A stretch of DNA of 64,000 nucleotides from Planctomycetota bacterium (GCA_016719295.1 JADKAF010000001.1:1984001-2048000); one strand, 5' to 3'; shown: positions 44,304 to 58,511, counted from the first letter of the stretch. Notes: generated from the sequence alone by a model not told the origin. Numbers and translations: made by a program.

Positions 44304-45544
44304 GGCCCGGCGCAGCTCCCCGAGGCGATCTGCTGCGCGAGCCAGCGCATCGCAGCCGAGCGTTCGCTCCAGTCGCCTCGCAGTTGATGGGTCAAAGCTC
44401 TATCCAGCAGAGGTGCGAAATGCGGGCCGGGACGGAGGCCCTGCTCCTGCAGCTCGCGCCCGGTGATCCATGCATCGGGCTTTCCTTCGAGCAAGGTCAA
44501 GCGTGCCGCGCGCTCCGAGACGGCGCAGGCCCGTCCGCGCTCCGCGGCGCGGACGTTCAAGCGCGCGGCGTTCGCCGCGAGAGGTCCGTGCTTGCGAGCG
44601 AGCTGCACGAGCTCGAGATCGATGGAGAAGGCGGTGGATTCGTCGGCACCTGCCAGCGCGAGCGAGAGTTCAGCGAGGCGCTCGTCTCGCTCGACGCGGG
44701 CGGAGACCTCGGCGCAAGCGCGGTCCTCGAGGACGCGTGCGAGCCAGGACGAGCGGGCAGGGGGCTCACCGATCTCCGAGGCGAGATGCGCCAGGACCTC
44801 GAGAAAGGGCTCCGGGAGGAGCTGGAGCTGGACTCCGACCGCGCTCAGGCGCCGGCCCGCCGCGATCGCGGCCTCGCGCGAGTACAAGAACGGCAGCTCA
44901 GGCCAATCGGAGACGAGCCCCGCGCGCTCCCAGAGCTCCGGGACGCGGACGAGGGGCAGGTGCGCCGAGAGCAGCGCGCGCAGCTCCTCGAAGACGCGCT
45001 CGCGTGCGACTTGGCCGAGTACCATGGCTCTCGCGCGGGTCCAGGCTTCCTCCTCCGCCTCGGCCTCGAGGCGAACGCAGGCCCGCACGAGGCGCAGCTT
45101 CCTCACTGGATCAGCGCTGAAGGCCGGGCCCGTGACGCGCAGTCGACGCGTGCGAAGATCCTCCGCGCCGCCGAGTGGGTCGACGACCGTCCCGTTCACG
45201 GGATGGCAGTACAGAGCGTTCACGCACAGATCGCGCTGCCTTGCATCCGCGGCGAGATCGACGCCGGCGGGAGCGAGCTGGACATCGTGGACCCGCCCGC
45301 CGGCGAACCACTTGCGCACGGGGAAAGCGCGGCCGACCAGCTGCAAGGCGCCTCGAGAGCGCAGCAGTCGATCGAGCTCGTCCGGCTCGAGCGCGAAGCA
45401 GACGAGATCGAGGTCGCGCGGCTCGCGGTCGAGCAAGCGATCGCGCACCCAGCCGCCGACGATCCAGAGCTCGCCGCCGGCGGCGCTCACCGCCTTCGCG
45501 AGCTGGCGCACCATGTCGGGGATCCCACGCAGGGGAGATTCCAC
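44300..45544 (-). CDS. CCA tRNA nucleotidyltransferase/poly(A) polymerase family
   Basis: 414 residues. The class II nucleotidyltransferase motif is IVGGWVRDRLLDREPRDLDL (G-G-x-V-R-D ... D-x-D), followed by RDLCVNALYCHPVNGTVVDP and DPVRKLRLVRACVRL, all strong CCA-enzyme signatures. The C-terminal half is helical. The enzyme adds or repairs the 3' CCA of tRNA. Both tRNA genes in the nearby rRNA operon lack an encoded CCA, so such an enzyme is needed. It lies 9 bp after the PP2C gene and overlaps the downstream lipoprotein gene. Confidence 0.85.
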   Translation of the reverse strand: MESPLRGIPDMVRQLAKAVSAAGGELWIVGGWVRDRLLDREPRDLDLVCFALEPDELDRLLRSRGALQLVGRAFPVRKWFAGGRVHDVQLAPAGVDLAADARQRDLCVNALYCHPVNGTVVDPLGGAEDLRTRRLRVTGPAFSADPVRKLRLVRACVRLEAEAEEEAWTRARAMVLGQVARERVFEELRALLSAHLPLVRVPELWERAGLVSDWPELPFLYSREAAIAAGRRLSAVGVQLQLLPEPFLEVLAHLASEIGEPPARSSWLARVLEDRACAEVSARVERDERLAELSLALAGADESTAFSIDLELVQLARKHGPLAANAARLNVRAAERGRACAVSERAARLTLLEGKPDAWITGRELQEQGLRPGPHFAPLLDRALTHQLRGDWSERSAAMRWLAQQIASGSCAGP

Positions 45545-45553
45545 GTCTGCGCC

Positions 45554-46372
45554 TCAGCTCGCCGGGGAGCCCATCTCGCTGATCAGCTCCATGGCATCGA
45601 TCGCTAGGAGCACGACCGAGATGTTGTCGAAGCCCCCATGCTGGTTGGCGAGGGCGACGAGCACGCGCCCGTAGGCCGCCAGATCGCCGTTCGCGCCAGC
45701 CCACGTCGTGCGCAGCTCCTCTTCGCTCACGAGGTCGGTCAGACCGTCCGAGCAAAGGAGCATGAGATCGCCGGGACGGAGCTCGAGTTCGACCTGATCG
45801 ATATCGAGACGCGTTCCGTGCCCCAGCGCTTGCGCGAGCACCTTGCGCTCGGGGTGAACCTCAGCCTCTTCGGGAGTGAGGTGGCCGAGGCGGAGCAGCA
45901 GATTGGCGACGCTCTGATCGCGGGTAAGGCAGCGCAGGCTGTCCTCTCGCAGCAGGTAGCAGCGGCTGTCGCCGACGTTCCCGATCCAGGCGCGGTGACC
46001 TTCGACGAAAGCGACCGTGAGGGTCGAGCCCATGCGCAGATGCGGGGCGCGACCGGCATTGGCCTCTACGATGCTGCGATGGGCCTGTGAGAAGAGGCGT
46101 TGCAGGCGTCGAGACAGGCCTCCAGCGCCAACCGAGCCTTCACGAGCGCAGCTGGCGAAAGCTTGGCCGACGAGGCTCGAGGCGACATCGCCGTCCGGCA
46201 TGCCTCCCATTCCGTCGGCGACCGCGCAGAGGATGGCCGGCGCGCTGAGCGCGATCTGGACCTTCTCTGGCGCGAGCTCGAGATCGCCGACCCGAGCCAC
46301 CATGACGACGTCCTGGTTCTCGCGGCGGATCGACCCGACGTCGGTGATCGCAAAGGCGCGGCAGTGCAACAT
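45554..46372 (-). CDS. PP2C-type Ser/Thr protein phosphatase
   Basis: 272 residues with the full PP2C motif set: ITDVGSIRRENQDV, CAVADGMGGMPDGDVAS, STLTVAFVEGHRAWIGNVGDS, LMLLCSDGLTDLVSEEEL and DNISVVLLAID. The metal-binding Asp residues are in place. It is a cytoplasmic phosphatase that likely opposes Hanks-type kinases such as the one at 36084. It is the first gene of an operon with the tRNA nucleotidyltransferase (9-bp gap) and the lipoprotein. Confidence 0.9.
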   Translation of the reverse strand: MLHCRAFAITDVGSIRRENQDVVMVARVGDLELAPEKVQIALSAPAILCAVADGMGGMPDGDVASSLVGQAFASCAREGSVGAGGLSRRLQRLFSQAHRSIVEANAGRAPHLRMGSTLTVAFVEGHRAWIGNVGDSRCYLLREDSLRCLTRDQSVANLLLRLGHLTPEEAEVHPERKVLAQALGHGTRLDIDQVELELRPGDLMLLCSDGLTDLVSEEELRTTWAGANGDLAAYGRVLVALANQHGGFDNISVVLLAIDAMELISEMGSPAS

Positions 46373-46548
46373 GGGCTGCGCATCCCGGAGGGAGGTTCGG
46401 GAGCGGAGGTGGGAGGCGGGGAAACGCTGCGTCGACGAGACGACGACCGGGCGCTCGAGGAGTTTCGTCCCCTCGCGCCGTGCTTGTCCAGTCGCGAGTC
46501 GCAGAGAGCTGCGGGCAGCGAGCGGCTTTCAGAGCCCTGGAATTGGGA

Positions 46549-46582
46549 CGAGGCGCAGAGCTCGGTAGAGCTCTGCGCCTCG
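46549..46582. terminator. rRNA operon terminator hairpin
   Basis: A perfect 15-bp stem (arm CGAGGCGCAGAGCTC) with a GGTA loop lies about 10 bp past the 3' end of the 5S gene on the minus strand. Position and strength mark it as the operon terminator. Confidence 0.75.
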
Positions 46583-46591
46583 GAGGGGAAA

Positions 46592-46703
46592 ACCCTGGCG
46601 ATGACCTACTTTCTCGCACAAGGCAATATCATCGGCGGGATCTGCTTAACGACCGTGTTCGGAATGGGAACGGGTGTGACCAGATCCCTATCGTCACCAG
46701 GGA
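46592..46703 (-). rRNA. rrf: 5S ribosomal RNA
   Basis: On the minus strand the sequence starts CCTGGTGACGATAGGG, contains CCCGTTCCCATTCCGAACAC and GTTAAGC, and ends GTAGGTCATCGCCAGG, the usual 5S secondary-structure landmarks. Length is about 112 nt; ends are approximate. Confidence 0.9.
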
Positions 46704-46876
46704 TGTTCGGTGCTTCATCACGTCGATCGAGCTCGCTCCAGACGGAGCTCCGCTCGAGATCAACGTGTCGAAAAATGACACGTGGGGACTGCTAAGACGC
46801 CAAAGTTTGGAACGTTTCCGTTCCCTTCGTCCATCGCGCGGGAGTTTCGAGAGTCCCGGTAGCGATCAAAGAAGGA

Positions 46877-49890
<3,014 letters not shown>

Positions 49891-50180
49891 GTTCATCGGC
49901 GTCTTGCAGTCCCCACGTTGTCAATGAGCGGCGTCGGACCAACTAAAGGTCCGCCGCAGGATGGCCCAGAGCTCGATTCGAGCTCACTTGGAGATCCCGC
50001 GGTTTGTTCCGCGCTCGTCTTCTCTTCTCAACCCAACTCGCACTACCCAGTGGCAGCACGATTCGCGCTCGAGCAATGTCTGGTTCAGGCTCAGGGGCAG
50101 CTCGGCACAGCTTGCTCCCACACCGTCAGGTGGGGAAACTTGCTCCAGCAGCATCAGCTGCTGGGCCTGCTCACGCAGCA

Positions 50181-50253
50181 TGGAGGCGACGGGACTCGAA
50201 CCCACGACCTTCTGCTTGCAAAGCAGATGCTCTACCAGTTGAGCTACGCCCCC
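50181..50253 (-). tRNA. tRNA-Ala (anticodon TGC)
   Basis: Seventy-three nucleotides forming the cloverleaf: GGGGGCG acceptor, GCTC..GAGC D stem, CTGCTTTGCAAAGCAG anticodon arm with TGC, and GGTTCGAGTCC T arm. The acceptor has the G3-U70 pair that identifies alanine tRNA. CCA is not encoded. Confidence 0.95.
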
Positions 50254-50282
50254 GTGAAGAGCGGCGTCCGGCCAGGGCAGGA

Positions 50283-50356
50283 TGGGCGTGCGCAGAGTCG
50301 AACTGCGGACCTCCCGCTTATCAGGCGGACGCTCTGACCATCTGAGCTACACGCCC
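50283..50356 (-). tRNA. tRNA-Ile (anticodon GAT)
   Basis: Seventy-four nucleotides with GGGCGTG acceptor, CCGCCTGATAAGCGG anticodon arm (GAT) and AGTTCGACTCT T arm. It sits between the 16S gene and tRNA-Ala, the common order in bacterial rRNA operons. CCA is not encoded. Confidence 0.95.
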
Positions 50357-50556
50357 CGGTTGGAGGGTCTTGTCTTGGCAGACTCGTGTACCCTCAGATC
50401 GTCGCTCCTACTGCCGGCAGACGCCCGGACGATCGCTCGTCCGCGCTCCAGCGCAGGGAGAGAGAAGACAGATGGATGGTTTCCGGAGCCCGGATCTATG
50501 GATTTACCCGACACGATCCATACCTTGCGGTACAGACGCGTCGTTCTAGTCATCCC

Positions 50557-52120
<1,564 letters not shown>

Positions 52121-52717
52121 TGTTCGTCTCGGCCGCGTGCGCTCGAAGCGCCTCGCCGCCACGACTAGCTGAGGGTCTATCCTTTGTGCCTCCATCTCCC
52201 GCGCGATTGCTCGCACGATCATCGACGAAGGTCTTTCAACGCATCCGGCAGACCCTGCTCAAGGACCCACCGGAGCGCTCGCAAGGCTCCAGAAACCATC
52301 CAACTTGTCAAAGATCCTGTCGGACTGCCTCAGCGGCCCGGCCGGCACCCCTCGACCCTTTCACTCGCGCGTCCAGAGACGCCCTCTCGGGCTTCTCGAA
52401 CTCGCGGAGGGCGACGCCGTCGTGGGCGCCGCGGGCTCAAGCGGGCGGGACAAGATACAGGTTCTTCCAGGCGGTACAAGAGGCTGCTCAGAGAAAAATT
52501 CTCGGAGGGCCGGGAATTCCTGGCTCCGAGCCCCCGGAGTCGCGCGGAAACCCACTCTTCAGGCCTCGTACCCCGTCGCGAGAGGTTGCCAGTGGAACGC
52601 CTCGACCTCTAGCATTCCGTGCTTCGCCGTGGCCGCGGCGGCCCCCTGCGCACGCGCGCTTCTCCCGGGGCCCTCGAGCGCCGCGCGCTTCTCCTTCTCG
52701 TCTCCAGGAGCTCTCCG
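52121..52717. other. rRNA operon leader and upstream gap, no gene seen
   Basis: About 600 bp upstream of 16S (minus strand) and of the PPIase gene (plus strand). It must contain the rRNA promoter and the PPIase promoter. A boxA-like element is present (see 52304). No credible coding frame. Confidence 0.45.
52304..52313 (-). promoter_or_regulatory. boxA-like antitermination element (or -35 box)
   Basis: The minus strand reads ATCTTTGACAAG, close to the boxA pattern (TGCTCTTTRACA) used by Nus factors in rRNA leaders, about 185 bp before 16S. TTGACA could instead be a -35 box, but no good -10 follows at the right spacing. Confidence 0.4.
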
Positions 52718-53776
52718 ATGATCCGCCCTCTCCGCCTCTGCGGAGCGCTGTCGCTCGTTGCCTTCTGCTCGTCCTTCGCCCTGGCCCAGGAGACGCCGCC
52801 TCAAGACCTCGCCACGATCCTGCGTCGCCTGGAGACCCTCGAGCAGCAAGTCTCGGAGCTCCGCCGCCAGGCGGGAGTCCAGACGGCCGTCGAGACCGTC
52901 GCGCGCGAGCTTCGCCAGCGCCGCCCGGCCTTCCAGAAGATCAAGCTCGCCGAGCCGCAGGCCGCTGGCCCGGTGCTCCCCAATCCCGGCGCCGTCAAGC
53001 AGACGACCGACGAGGAGATGCTGAACCCCGGGCTCGCCAAGACCCCGGACGTCGCGCCGGCCCCGGATCGCCTGGCGCTCGTCGTCGACGGCATCGAGAT
53101 CCGCCGACAAGAGATCGATGACCTCGTGCGCTTCGCGCGCAGCTTCGTGACTGGCGGTGACGACGCCGTCATGCGCCATGTCGTGCGCAACGTCTTGATT
53201 CCGCGCTGCCGCGCTCAGGCAGTTTCGGGAGATCGCGGAGCGGCGCTGCTGCAGCGCGCGGCCGACCTGCGCAAGCAGATCGCCGAAGGCGGCAAGGACT
53301 TCGCCGAGATCGCCCGCTCGGCGTCCGAGGATCGCGCGACTGCAGCGCAAGGCGGGTCGATGCCCGCTCTCGAGCGCTCGACCCAGCCGATGCCTCTCGC
53401 CAAGGCGGCCTTCGAAACCGCTGCAGGCAAGCTGAGCTCCGTCGTGCTCAGCGAGCAAGGCGCACACTTCCTGCTGGTAGAGCGGAAGGGCAAGGCCGAT
53501 CCGAAGGACCCGGGCTCACCCCTCGTCGTGACCGCACGCCAGATCCTGGTGGGGTGGCCCGCCGGATCCGCCGATCGTCCTCCGGCGCGGATCGAGCTTC
53601 TCGATCCGTCCCTGCGCACCGCGCTGCCGGAAGGCACCAAGCCCGTGGATCGCACGACGGAATTCGGCGACATGCAGCAGAGCGAGGATGATGCGCTGCG
53701 TGCGAAGCAGAAGCTGATGGGCAAGGATGCCGTCGATGCCGACGGCACCGTCGTCCCGGCGAAGAAGGGCGGCTAG
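52718..53776 (+). CDS. Exported parvulin-type peptidyl-prolyl isomerase
   Basis: 352 residues, signal peptide MIRPLRLCGALSLVAFCSSFALAQ, with AGGAG 8 bp upstream. A coiled coil (about 33-60) precedes LALVVDGIEIRRQEIDDLVR. The PpiC/SurA-like rotamase core is AADLRKQIAEGGKDFAEIAR, SEDRATAAQGGSMPALERS, PLAKAAFETAAGKLSSVVLS and EQGAHFLLVERKGKA. A second partial repeat (LVVTARQILVGW) follows. It would catalyse proline isomerisation or chaperone exported proteins in the periplasm. A strong hairpin follows the gene. Confidence 0.85.
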   Translation: MIRPLRLCGALSLVAFCSSFALAQETPPQDLATILRRLETLEQQVSELRRQAGVQTAVETVARELRQRRPAFQKIKLAEPQAAGPVLPNPGAVKQTTDEEMLNPGLAKTPDVAPAPDRLALVVDGIEIRRQEIDDLVRFARSFVTGGDDAVMRHVVRNVLIPRCRAQAVSGDRGAALLQRAADLRKQIAEGGKDFAEIARSASEDRATAAQGGSMPALERSTQPMPLAKAAFETAAGKLSSVVLSEQGAHFLLVERKGKADPKDPGSPLVVTARQILVGWPAGSADRPPARIELLDPSLRTALPEGTKPVDRTTEFGDMQQSEDDALRAKQKLMGKDAVDADGTVVPAKKGG

Positions 53777-53837
53777 GCCGAGCCTCGAAACTCGCACCCG
53801 CGCCCCGATCCAGGCGGCGATCCCGCACCATGATGCA

Positions 53838-53883
53838 AAGGACCAGGGCGTCTCTCGCACGCGCGAGAGGCGCCCTGGTCCTT
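53838..53883. terminator. Terminator hairpin between convergent genes
   Basis: AAGGACCAGGGCG pairs perfectly with CGCCCTGGTCCTT, extended by CTCTCGC/GCGAGAG after one T-G wobble, around an ACGC loop. It lies between the PPIase stop and the end of the minus-strand gene at 53964, serving both. Confidence 0.75.
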
Positions 53884-53963
53884 CACTTGCACTCCGCTGC
53901 GCCACCAGCGGCGGCGACGGCTCGTCGCGCAGCGCCGCAACCGCTGCTCAGAATCGCTCGCGG

Positions 53964-54515
53964 CTAGGTCGAAGCCGCGCGCCGCAGGCGCAGCCAGGTG
54001 AAGCGCAGCGTGGTCGCGAGCACGCCGAAGAGCAGCCCCAACGTGCGTTGGTAGAAGCGCAGGAGGCCGGCGAAGGGCAGGCCACGCGGACCGGAGCTGC
54101 GCGCGCGGATCCGCCACTTCACGTGCTGCAGCCAGATCGGGTTCTCGCCGCCTTCGATCGTGAAGCTGTCGAGGTTCTCGTTGTAGACGTGGCGCTCCTT
54201 CGCGCCGCAGAGCACGCCCACGAGCTTCATCCGGTTGAACTCCGGCGCGCCCTGCCAAGCCATCACCGCGAGGTCGAAGCGCTCGGCACGCAAGCGCTTC
54301 AGGAAACGCAGGCGCCCTCCCGTCGGCTTGTCGCGATGGAGCTCCATTCCCGCGAGCTCCTCGGCGAGCGACTCGCGGTAGGCATCGCGCAAGTAGACGG
54401 TGAAGCGATGTCCACCCCAGCGCATGCGGATGCTGCGCAGCATCGGCCGGGCGAAAGACTCAGGGCAGGTGAGGAAGACGACGCCTTTCGGAGCGTTCGA
54501 GTTTGGATCAGCCAC
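53964..54515 (-). CDS. Uncharacterised protein of the glycan cluster
   Basis: 183 residues from GTG 54515, overlapping the upstream fusion gene by 8 bp. It reads VADPNSNAPKGVVFLTCPES, then FTVYLRDAYRESLAEELAG, FDLAVMAWQGAPEFNRMKLV, RHVYNENLDSFTIEGGENPI and a hydrophobic C-terminus (FYQRTLGLLFGVLATTLRFT) that may bind membrane. The alternating Rossmann-like strands recall GT9-type proteins, but no signature is complete. Being last in the overlapping glycosyltransferase operon suggests a role in surface glycan synthesis. Confidence 0.65.
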   Translation of the reverse strand: MADPNSNAPKGVVFLTCPESFARPMLRSIRMRWGGHRFTVYLRDAYRESLAEELAGMELHRDKPTGGRLRFLKRLRAERFDLAVMAWQGAPEFNRMKLVGVLCGAKERHVYNENLDSFTIEGGENPIWLQHVKWRIRARSSGPRGLPFAGLLRFYQRTLGLLFGVLATTLRFTWLRLRRAAST

Positions 54516-57015
54516 GCCCCACCGCCTGGGCGCGAACGCCCCCGTTCGACTGCAACGACGGCGGCGCGACCTCGGCGCGAGAGACATCGAAACCGAGGAT
54601 CTCGCCGTAGAGCTTCTCGTAGCTGCGAGCCATGGCCTCGCAGCTGTAGCGCTCCTTCGCGGTCTTGCGTCCCCCGGCGCCGAGGCGACGGCGCAGCTCC
54701 GGCTCGCGCAAGCAACGTACGAGAGCCGCGGCGAAGCCCGCGGCGTCGTCGGCGAGGAGCACGTTCTCGCCATCGATCGCGTGGAAGCCCTCGCTGGCGA
54801 TGCGCGTGGAGACCAGCGCCTTCCCCGCGGCCCAGGCCTCGAGCACCTTGCCGCGCAGCCCGCCACCCAACCGGATCGGGACGGCCATCACCGCGGACTC
54901 GACCATGTAGGGCAGGATCTCCGGTACGAAGCCCGTTACCTCGACACCGGGGAGCGACTTCAGGGCCAGCACCTCGCTCGTCGGGTCCTTCCCGACGAGG
55001 ACCAGCTCGGCCTCGGGCACTTCGCGTCGCACCAGCGGAAACACCTCGCGCGCGAGCCAAACCGCCCCATCGACGTTCGGTGGATGGCGGAAGTAGCCGA
55101 CGAAGGTCACGCGCGGACGCTCCTTCGACGGGTCTCGCTCGGGATAGGCGCGCACGTCGATCCCGCTCGGGATCGTGGTCAGCTCGATGCCGCTGACGTA
55201 GCTGTTCAGGTTGCGCTGATCGACATCGGAGAGCGCGACCACGTGTCGGAAGCTCTTCAGGAGAGACGCTTCGTAGCAGGTGCTCTGGGCCCAGCTCCAC
55301 CAGGCTCCGAGCCGCCCGACGAGCCCGCGGCTCTGGCGGTAGATGCGCTCGAAGAAGAGATTGAGGGGCTCGTGGCAGGTGTGCACCACGGGCAGCCCCG
55401 GGACGAGATCCTGCACGAGGTGCGCCATCTCGACGTACTCGACCTGGACCAAGTCGTAGTCGCGCGTCTCGAGCAGCCGCTGCAGCGCCGAGCGCATCGA
55501 ATACGCCGAGTAGTCGCGCGCGAGGCGCTCTGGAACGCGGTGATGCAGATCGAGGAGCCCCGTTGAGCCCTCTCGCACCACGGTCACCACTTCCTCGCAG
55601 AACTCGCGCAGCGGGGCCGCCTGAGCCGCCTCTTCGCTGGAGTCGAGGAGCGCGAAGAGCGTGACCTTGTGCCGACGCGCCAGCTCCCGCACCAAGTTGA
55701 AGAGGATCCAGGAGCCGTCGGTGTTCAGACGCGGGAGACGACCGCAGAGCATCAGCAGGCGCAGACCTTCGCGACGGATGGTCGTGGCGTCGCGCTGAGC
55801 CCCGATGTCGCGCCGGTAGCGATGCAGATGATTGGCGATGGCCATCACGCGACGGTCGCTGCGGCGGTACGCAGGGCGCGTAGCCGAGCGCTTCCAGAGA
55901 ACCTCGCCGAGACGCGGTAGCGCCTTCGCGAACGCCTTCATCTCGAACTTCACGCCGCGCACGAACGGACGCCCGGAGCGATGCGCGCGCTTCAGGACGT
56001 TGTAGGGCGTGCGGAGGAAGTGCTCGAGGGTCCAGAGCGGGTCGACGATGTTGCGCCAGATGAAGAGATGCTGGTTGCGCCGGATGATGTTGTCGATGTA
56101 GTCGTCGCCGAAGACCTTCCGCGAGGTACCGCGATGCGCGTGCCAGGTACCCGAGCGAGGAGTGAAGAGCACCCGCCAGCCGCGCTTCCACGCCTGGTAG
56201 GAGAGCCCCGTATCCTCGAGGTAGAAGGGATCGAACACGAGGTCGAAGCCGCCGATCTCGAAGAACTTCGCTCGGTCGAAGGCGGCCGAGCCACCACCAG
56301 CCCAGAAGGTCGGCGTGTACTCGATCTCCGCGTCGCGATCTCCGGGCAGGTCGTGCGAGAGCTCGAGGAAACCTCCGCGGAAACGGCCGCTCGTCTTGCC
56401 GGTCTCCTCGCGCCGCTTCGCTGGGTCGTGGAAGAAGATCTCCGCCGAGACTCCGAAGACATCCGGGTGCGTGAAGCCCTCGAGCAGGCCGCTGAGGAAA
56501 CCTTCCTTCACGACCATGTCGTTGTTGAGGAATACCAGGATGTCCTTCGTGGCTTCCTTCACGCCCGCCATGTTGCCGCGCACGAAGAAACGATTCTCCG
56601 ACAGCGCGACGAGCTTCACCTTCGGGTAGTTCTGGCGCACGTACTCCGCCGAGCCGTCAGTGCTGCCATTCTCGACGACGATGACCTCGTGATCGCCGGG
56701 AGTACGAGCCACCTCCGCGAGCAGGGACGGCAGCAGCTTCTCGAGGAAGTGCTTGCCGTTGAAGGTGACGGTGACGATCGATGCCGAGCGGCGCAGCGTC
56801 GAGGGTGCATCGAGCGGAACCGGGACCGGACGAGCGGCTCTCAGGCGCGCGACCCAGACGAAGGGCGTCGCCAGCAGATCGACGCCGAGGAAGATCGCCG
56901 CGAGCAGCACGCAGAGCGGTAGGAGCACCGCGAAGACCGCGATCCCGACCACAGCCCTCACGGCGGTGGACCAGGCCGAAGCGGCCAAGGGTCGGAGGAT
57001 GGCCAAGAGGTTCAA
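54508..57015 (-). CDS. Bifunctional glycosyltransferase: GT2 fused to GT4, membrane-anchored
   Basis: 835 residues from TTG 57015 (no in-frame ATG nearby; start uncertain). One or two N-terminal helices (VVGIAVFAVLLPLCVLLAAI) anchor it. The GT2 domain has SIVTVTFNGKHFLEKLLPSL, VIVVENGSTDGSAEYVRQNY, ILVFLNNDMVVKEGFLSGLL and GGGSAAFDRAKFFEIGGFDL. Then a GT4/GT-B half: LRLLMLCGRLPRLNTDGSWI, RVTFVGYFRHPPNVDGAVWL, EAELVLVGKDPTSEVLALKS and VPIRLGGGLRGKVLEAWAAG. Two transferases in one chain suggest addition of two sugars in sequence. It is downstream of the GT2 gene at 57171. Confidence 0.85.
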   Translation of the reverse strand: MNLLAILRPLAASAWSTAVRAVVGIAVFAVLLPLCVLLAAIFLGVDLLATPFVWVARLRAARPVPVPLDAPSTLRRSASIVTVTFNGKHFLEKLLPSLLAEVARTPGDHEVIVVENGSTDGSAEYVRQNYPKVKLVALSENRFFVRGNMAGVKEATKDILVFLNNDMVVKEGFLSGLLEGFTHPDVFGVSAEIFFHDPAKRREETGKTSGRFRGGFLELSHDLPGDRDAEIEYTPTFWAGGGSAAFDRAKFFEIGGFDLVFDPFYLEDTGLSYQAWKRGWRVLFTPRSGTWHAHRGTSRKVFGDDYIDNIIRRNQHLFIWRNIVDPLWTLEHFLRTPYNVLKRAHRSGRPFVRGVKFEMKAFAKALPRLGEVLWKRSATRPAYRRSDRRVMAIANHLHRYRRDIGAQRDATTIRREGLRLLMLCGRLPRLNTDGSWILFNLVRELARRHKVTLFALLDSSEEAAQAAPLREFCEEVVTVVREGSTGLLDLHHRVPERLARDYSAYSMRSALQRLLETRDYDLVQVEYVEMAHLVQDLVPGLPVVHTCHEPLNLFFERIYRQSRGLVGRLGAWWSWAQSTCYEASLLKSFRHVVALSDVDQRNLNSYVSGIELTTIPSGIDVRAYPERDPSKERPRVTFVGYFRHPPNVDGAVWLAREVFPLVRREVPEAELVLVGKDPTSEVLALKSLPGVEVTGFVPEILPYMVESAVMAVPIRLGGGLRGKVLEAWAAGKALVSTRIASEGFHAIDGENVLLADDAAGFAAALVRCLREPELRRRLGAGGRKTAKERYSCEAMARSYEKLYGEILGFDVSRAEVAPPSLQSNGGVRAQAVGRG

Positions 57016-57170
57016 GGGACTAGCGGGCTCCGGTGGGGAACGGGCCGGTGGAGTTCCGGGGGCAGCGCGGTCGGGCTGGACCGTGCCGAGAGGGCGCGAT
57101 CCTGATCGTCCATCGAGAAGCGACTGCCTAGTTCTGAACGAGAAGCAGCGAAAACACCCTCCAGGGAGGG

Positions 57171-58511
57171 CTACGAGGAACGCGCGCGCTGGCGCTCGAG
57201 CTCCGCATCGCGTTCGGCCAGCAGCCGCTTCAGCTCCGCGATGACGCCTTCGCGATGGGCGATCTCGCGCTCGTACGCCGAGCACGCATTGCGCAGAGCC
57301 TCGCGATCCCGCCGCCCCTGCGTCTCGTAGGCGGAGGCCTGCTCGACCATTCGCCCGCGCAAGTCGAGGGCTTCGCTCTCCGCCCGGCTGCGGATCCCGA
57401 GGCCGTCGCGGAGCTGGTCCTCGAGGCGTTGCACGCGCGCACGCCACGAGCGGCGCTCCGCCTCTTGCGCGGCAGCGGCCTGGTCGAGGTGACGCCGCAT
57501 CGAGCGCACCGACTGATCGCGGACCTTGAGCTCGACCTCGCTGCCCCGCGCCCACGCCTCGCGCTCGAGCACGACGGTCCGCAGGCGCAGCGCCAGCGAG
57601 ACCAGCTCGCGGCGCGCGAGCTCCGTCGCTTCGTCCTCCTCCCACTTCGCGAAGAGCAGCTCGATGCCGGAGCGCACTTCCGATTCCTTCTCGTGCAGCA
57701 GGAAACGCGAGGTCGCCAGGGCCTCGATGAGCAGGCGCGGATAGTGACGCGCGATCACGAAGAGGCGATTGCGCTCCCCGAGGCGATCCTTCAGAGCATC
57801 ACCAGCGCCGCGCGATCCGATCTTCTGCAGCTTGCGGATCGAGGCGTTGTAGGCGTGATGGACGATGCTCGAGGGAGTGAACCAGAGGCGCCACCCGTCG
57901 CGTCGGGCGCGCAAGCTCATGTCCACGTCCTCGTAGTACATGTGGAAGTCCTCGTCGAGGCCCCCCACCTGCTCCCAGCAAGAGCGCCGCCAGGCCGCCG
58001 AGCAGCCCGAGATCCCCTCGACCTCACCCGCCTCCAGCCCTTCGGCGCTCGCGCGTCCGAAGTCGCGATCGCGCCAGTGGAAGCCCGGAAGCGTCTCGAT
58101 TCCGGTCGAGTTCACGCGCCCGTCCTCGAAGAGCACGAGCGGCGTGACACCGCCGATCGACGGGTCCTCACGCAGGGGTGCGAGGAGCTCTTGCAACCAG
58201 CTCGTCGGCAGGCGCGTGTCGGTATTGAGGCAGACGATGAACTCCGAGCCCGAGCTGGCGGCCCCGAGATTGTTCGCGCCAGCGTAGTTGTTCTGCGAGT
58301 TCTCGAGGATCCGCACTTCGGGGAAGCGCTCGCGCACGAAGGCGACCGAGCCGTCGCTGGATCCGTTGTCGACCAGCACCACGTCGAACGCGGCATCGTG
58401 CTCCTGCGCGAGCGCGCTCATGAGGCAGGCTTCGATCCACTCGCGGCCGTTCCAGTTCACGACGACGATCGACGCCGTGCCTTCGGCCGGATGCCGTCTC
58501 GCGGCGCTCAT
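57171..58511 (-). CDS. GT2 glycosyltransferase with C-terminal coiled coil
   Basis: 446 residues. The GT2 domain (about 10-260) has TASIVVVNWNGREWIEACLM, FDVVLVDNGSSDGSVAFVRE, FIVCLNTDTRLPTSWLQELL (DxD) and FHMYYEDVDMSLRARRDGWR, the rhamnosyltransferase (WbbL-like) pattern. From about residue 280 to the end is heptad-rich coiled coil (LVSLALRLRTVVLEREAW, IAELKRLLAERDAELERQRA). Its start overlaps the upstream coiled-coil gene (ATGA). The tail may tie it to that protein. Confidence 0.88.
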   Translation of the reverse strand: MSAARRHPAEGTASIVVVNWNGREWIEACLMSALAQEHDAAFDVVLVDNGSSDGSVAFVRERFPEVRILENSQNNYAGANNLGAASSGSEFIVCLNTDTRLPTSWLQELLAPLREDPSIGGVTPLVLFEDGRVNSTGIETLPGFHWRDRDFGRASAEGLEAGEVEGISGCSAAWRRSCWEQVGGLDEDFHMYYEDVDMSLRARRDGWRLWFTPSSIVHHAYNASIRKLQKIGSRGAGDALKDRLGERNRLFVIARHYPRLLIEALATSRFLLHEKESEVRSGIELLFAKWEEDEATELARRELVSLALRLRTVVLEREAWARGSEVELKVRDQSVRSMRRHLDQAAAAQEAERRSWRARVQRLEDQLRDGLGIRSRAESEALDLRGRMVEQASAYETQGRRDREALRNACSAYEREIAHREGVIAELKRLLAERDAELERQRARSS

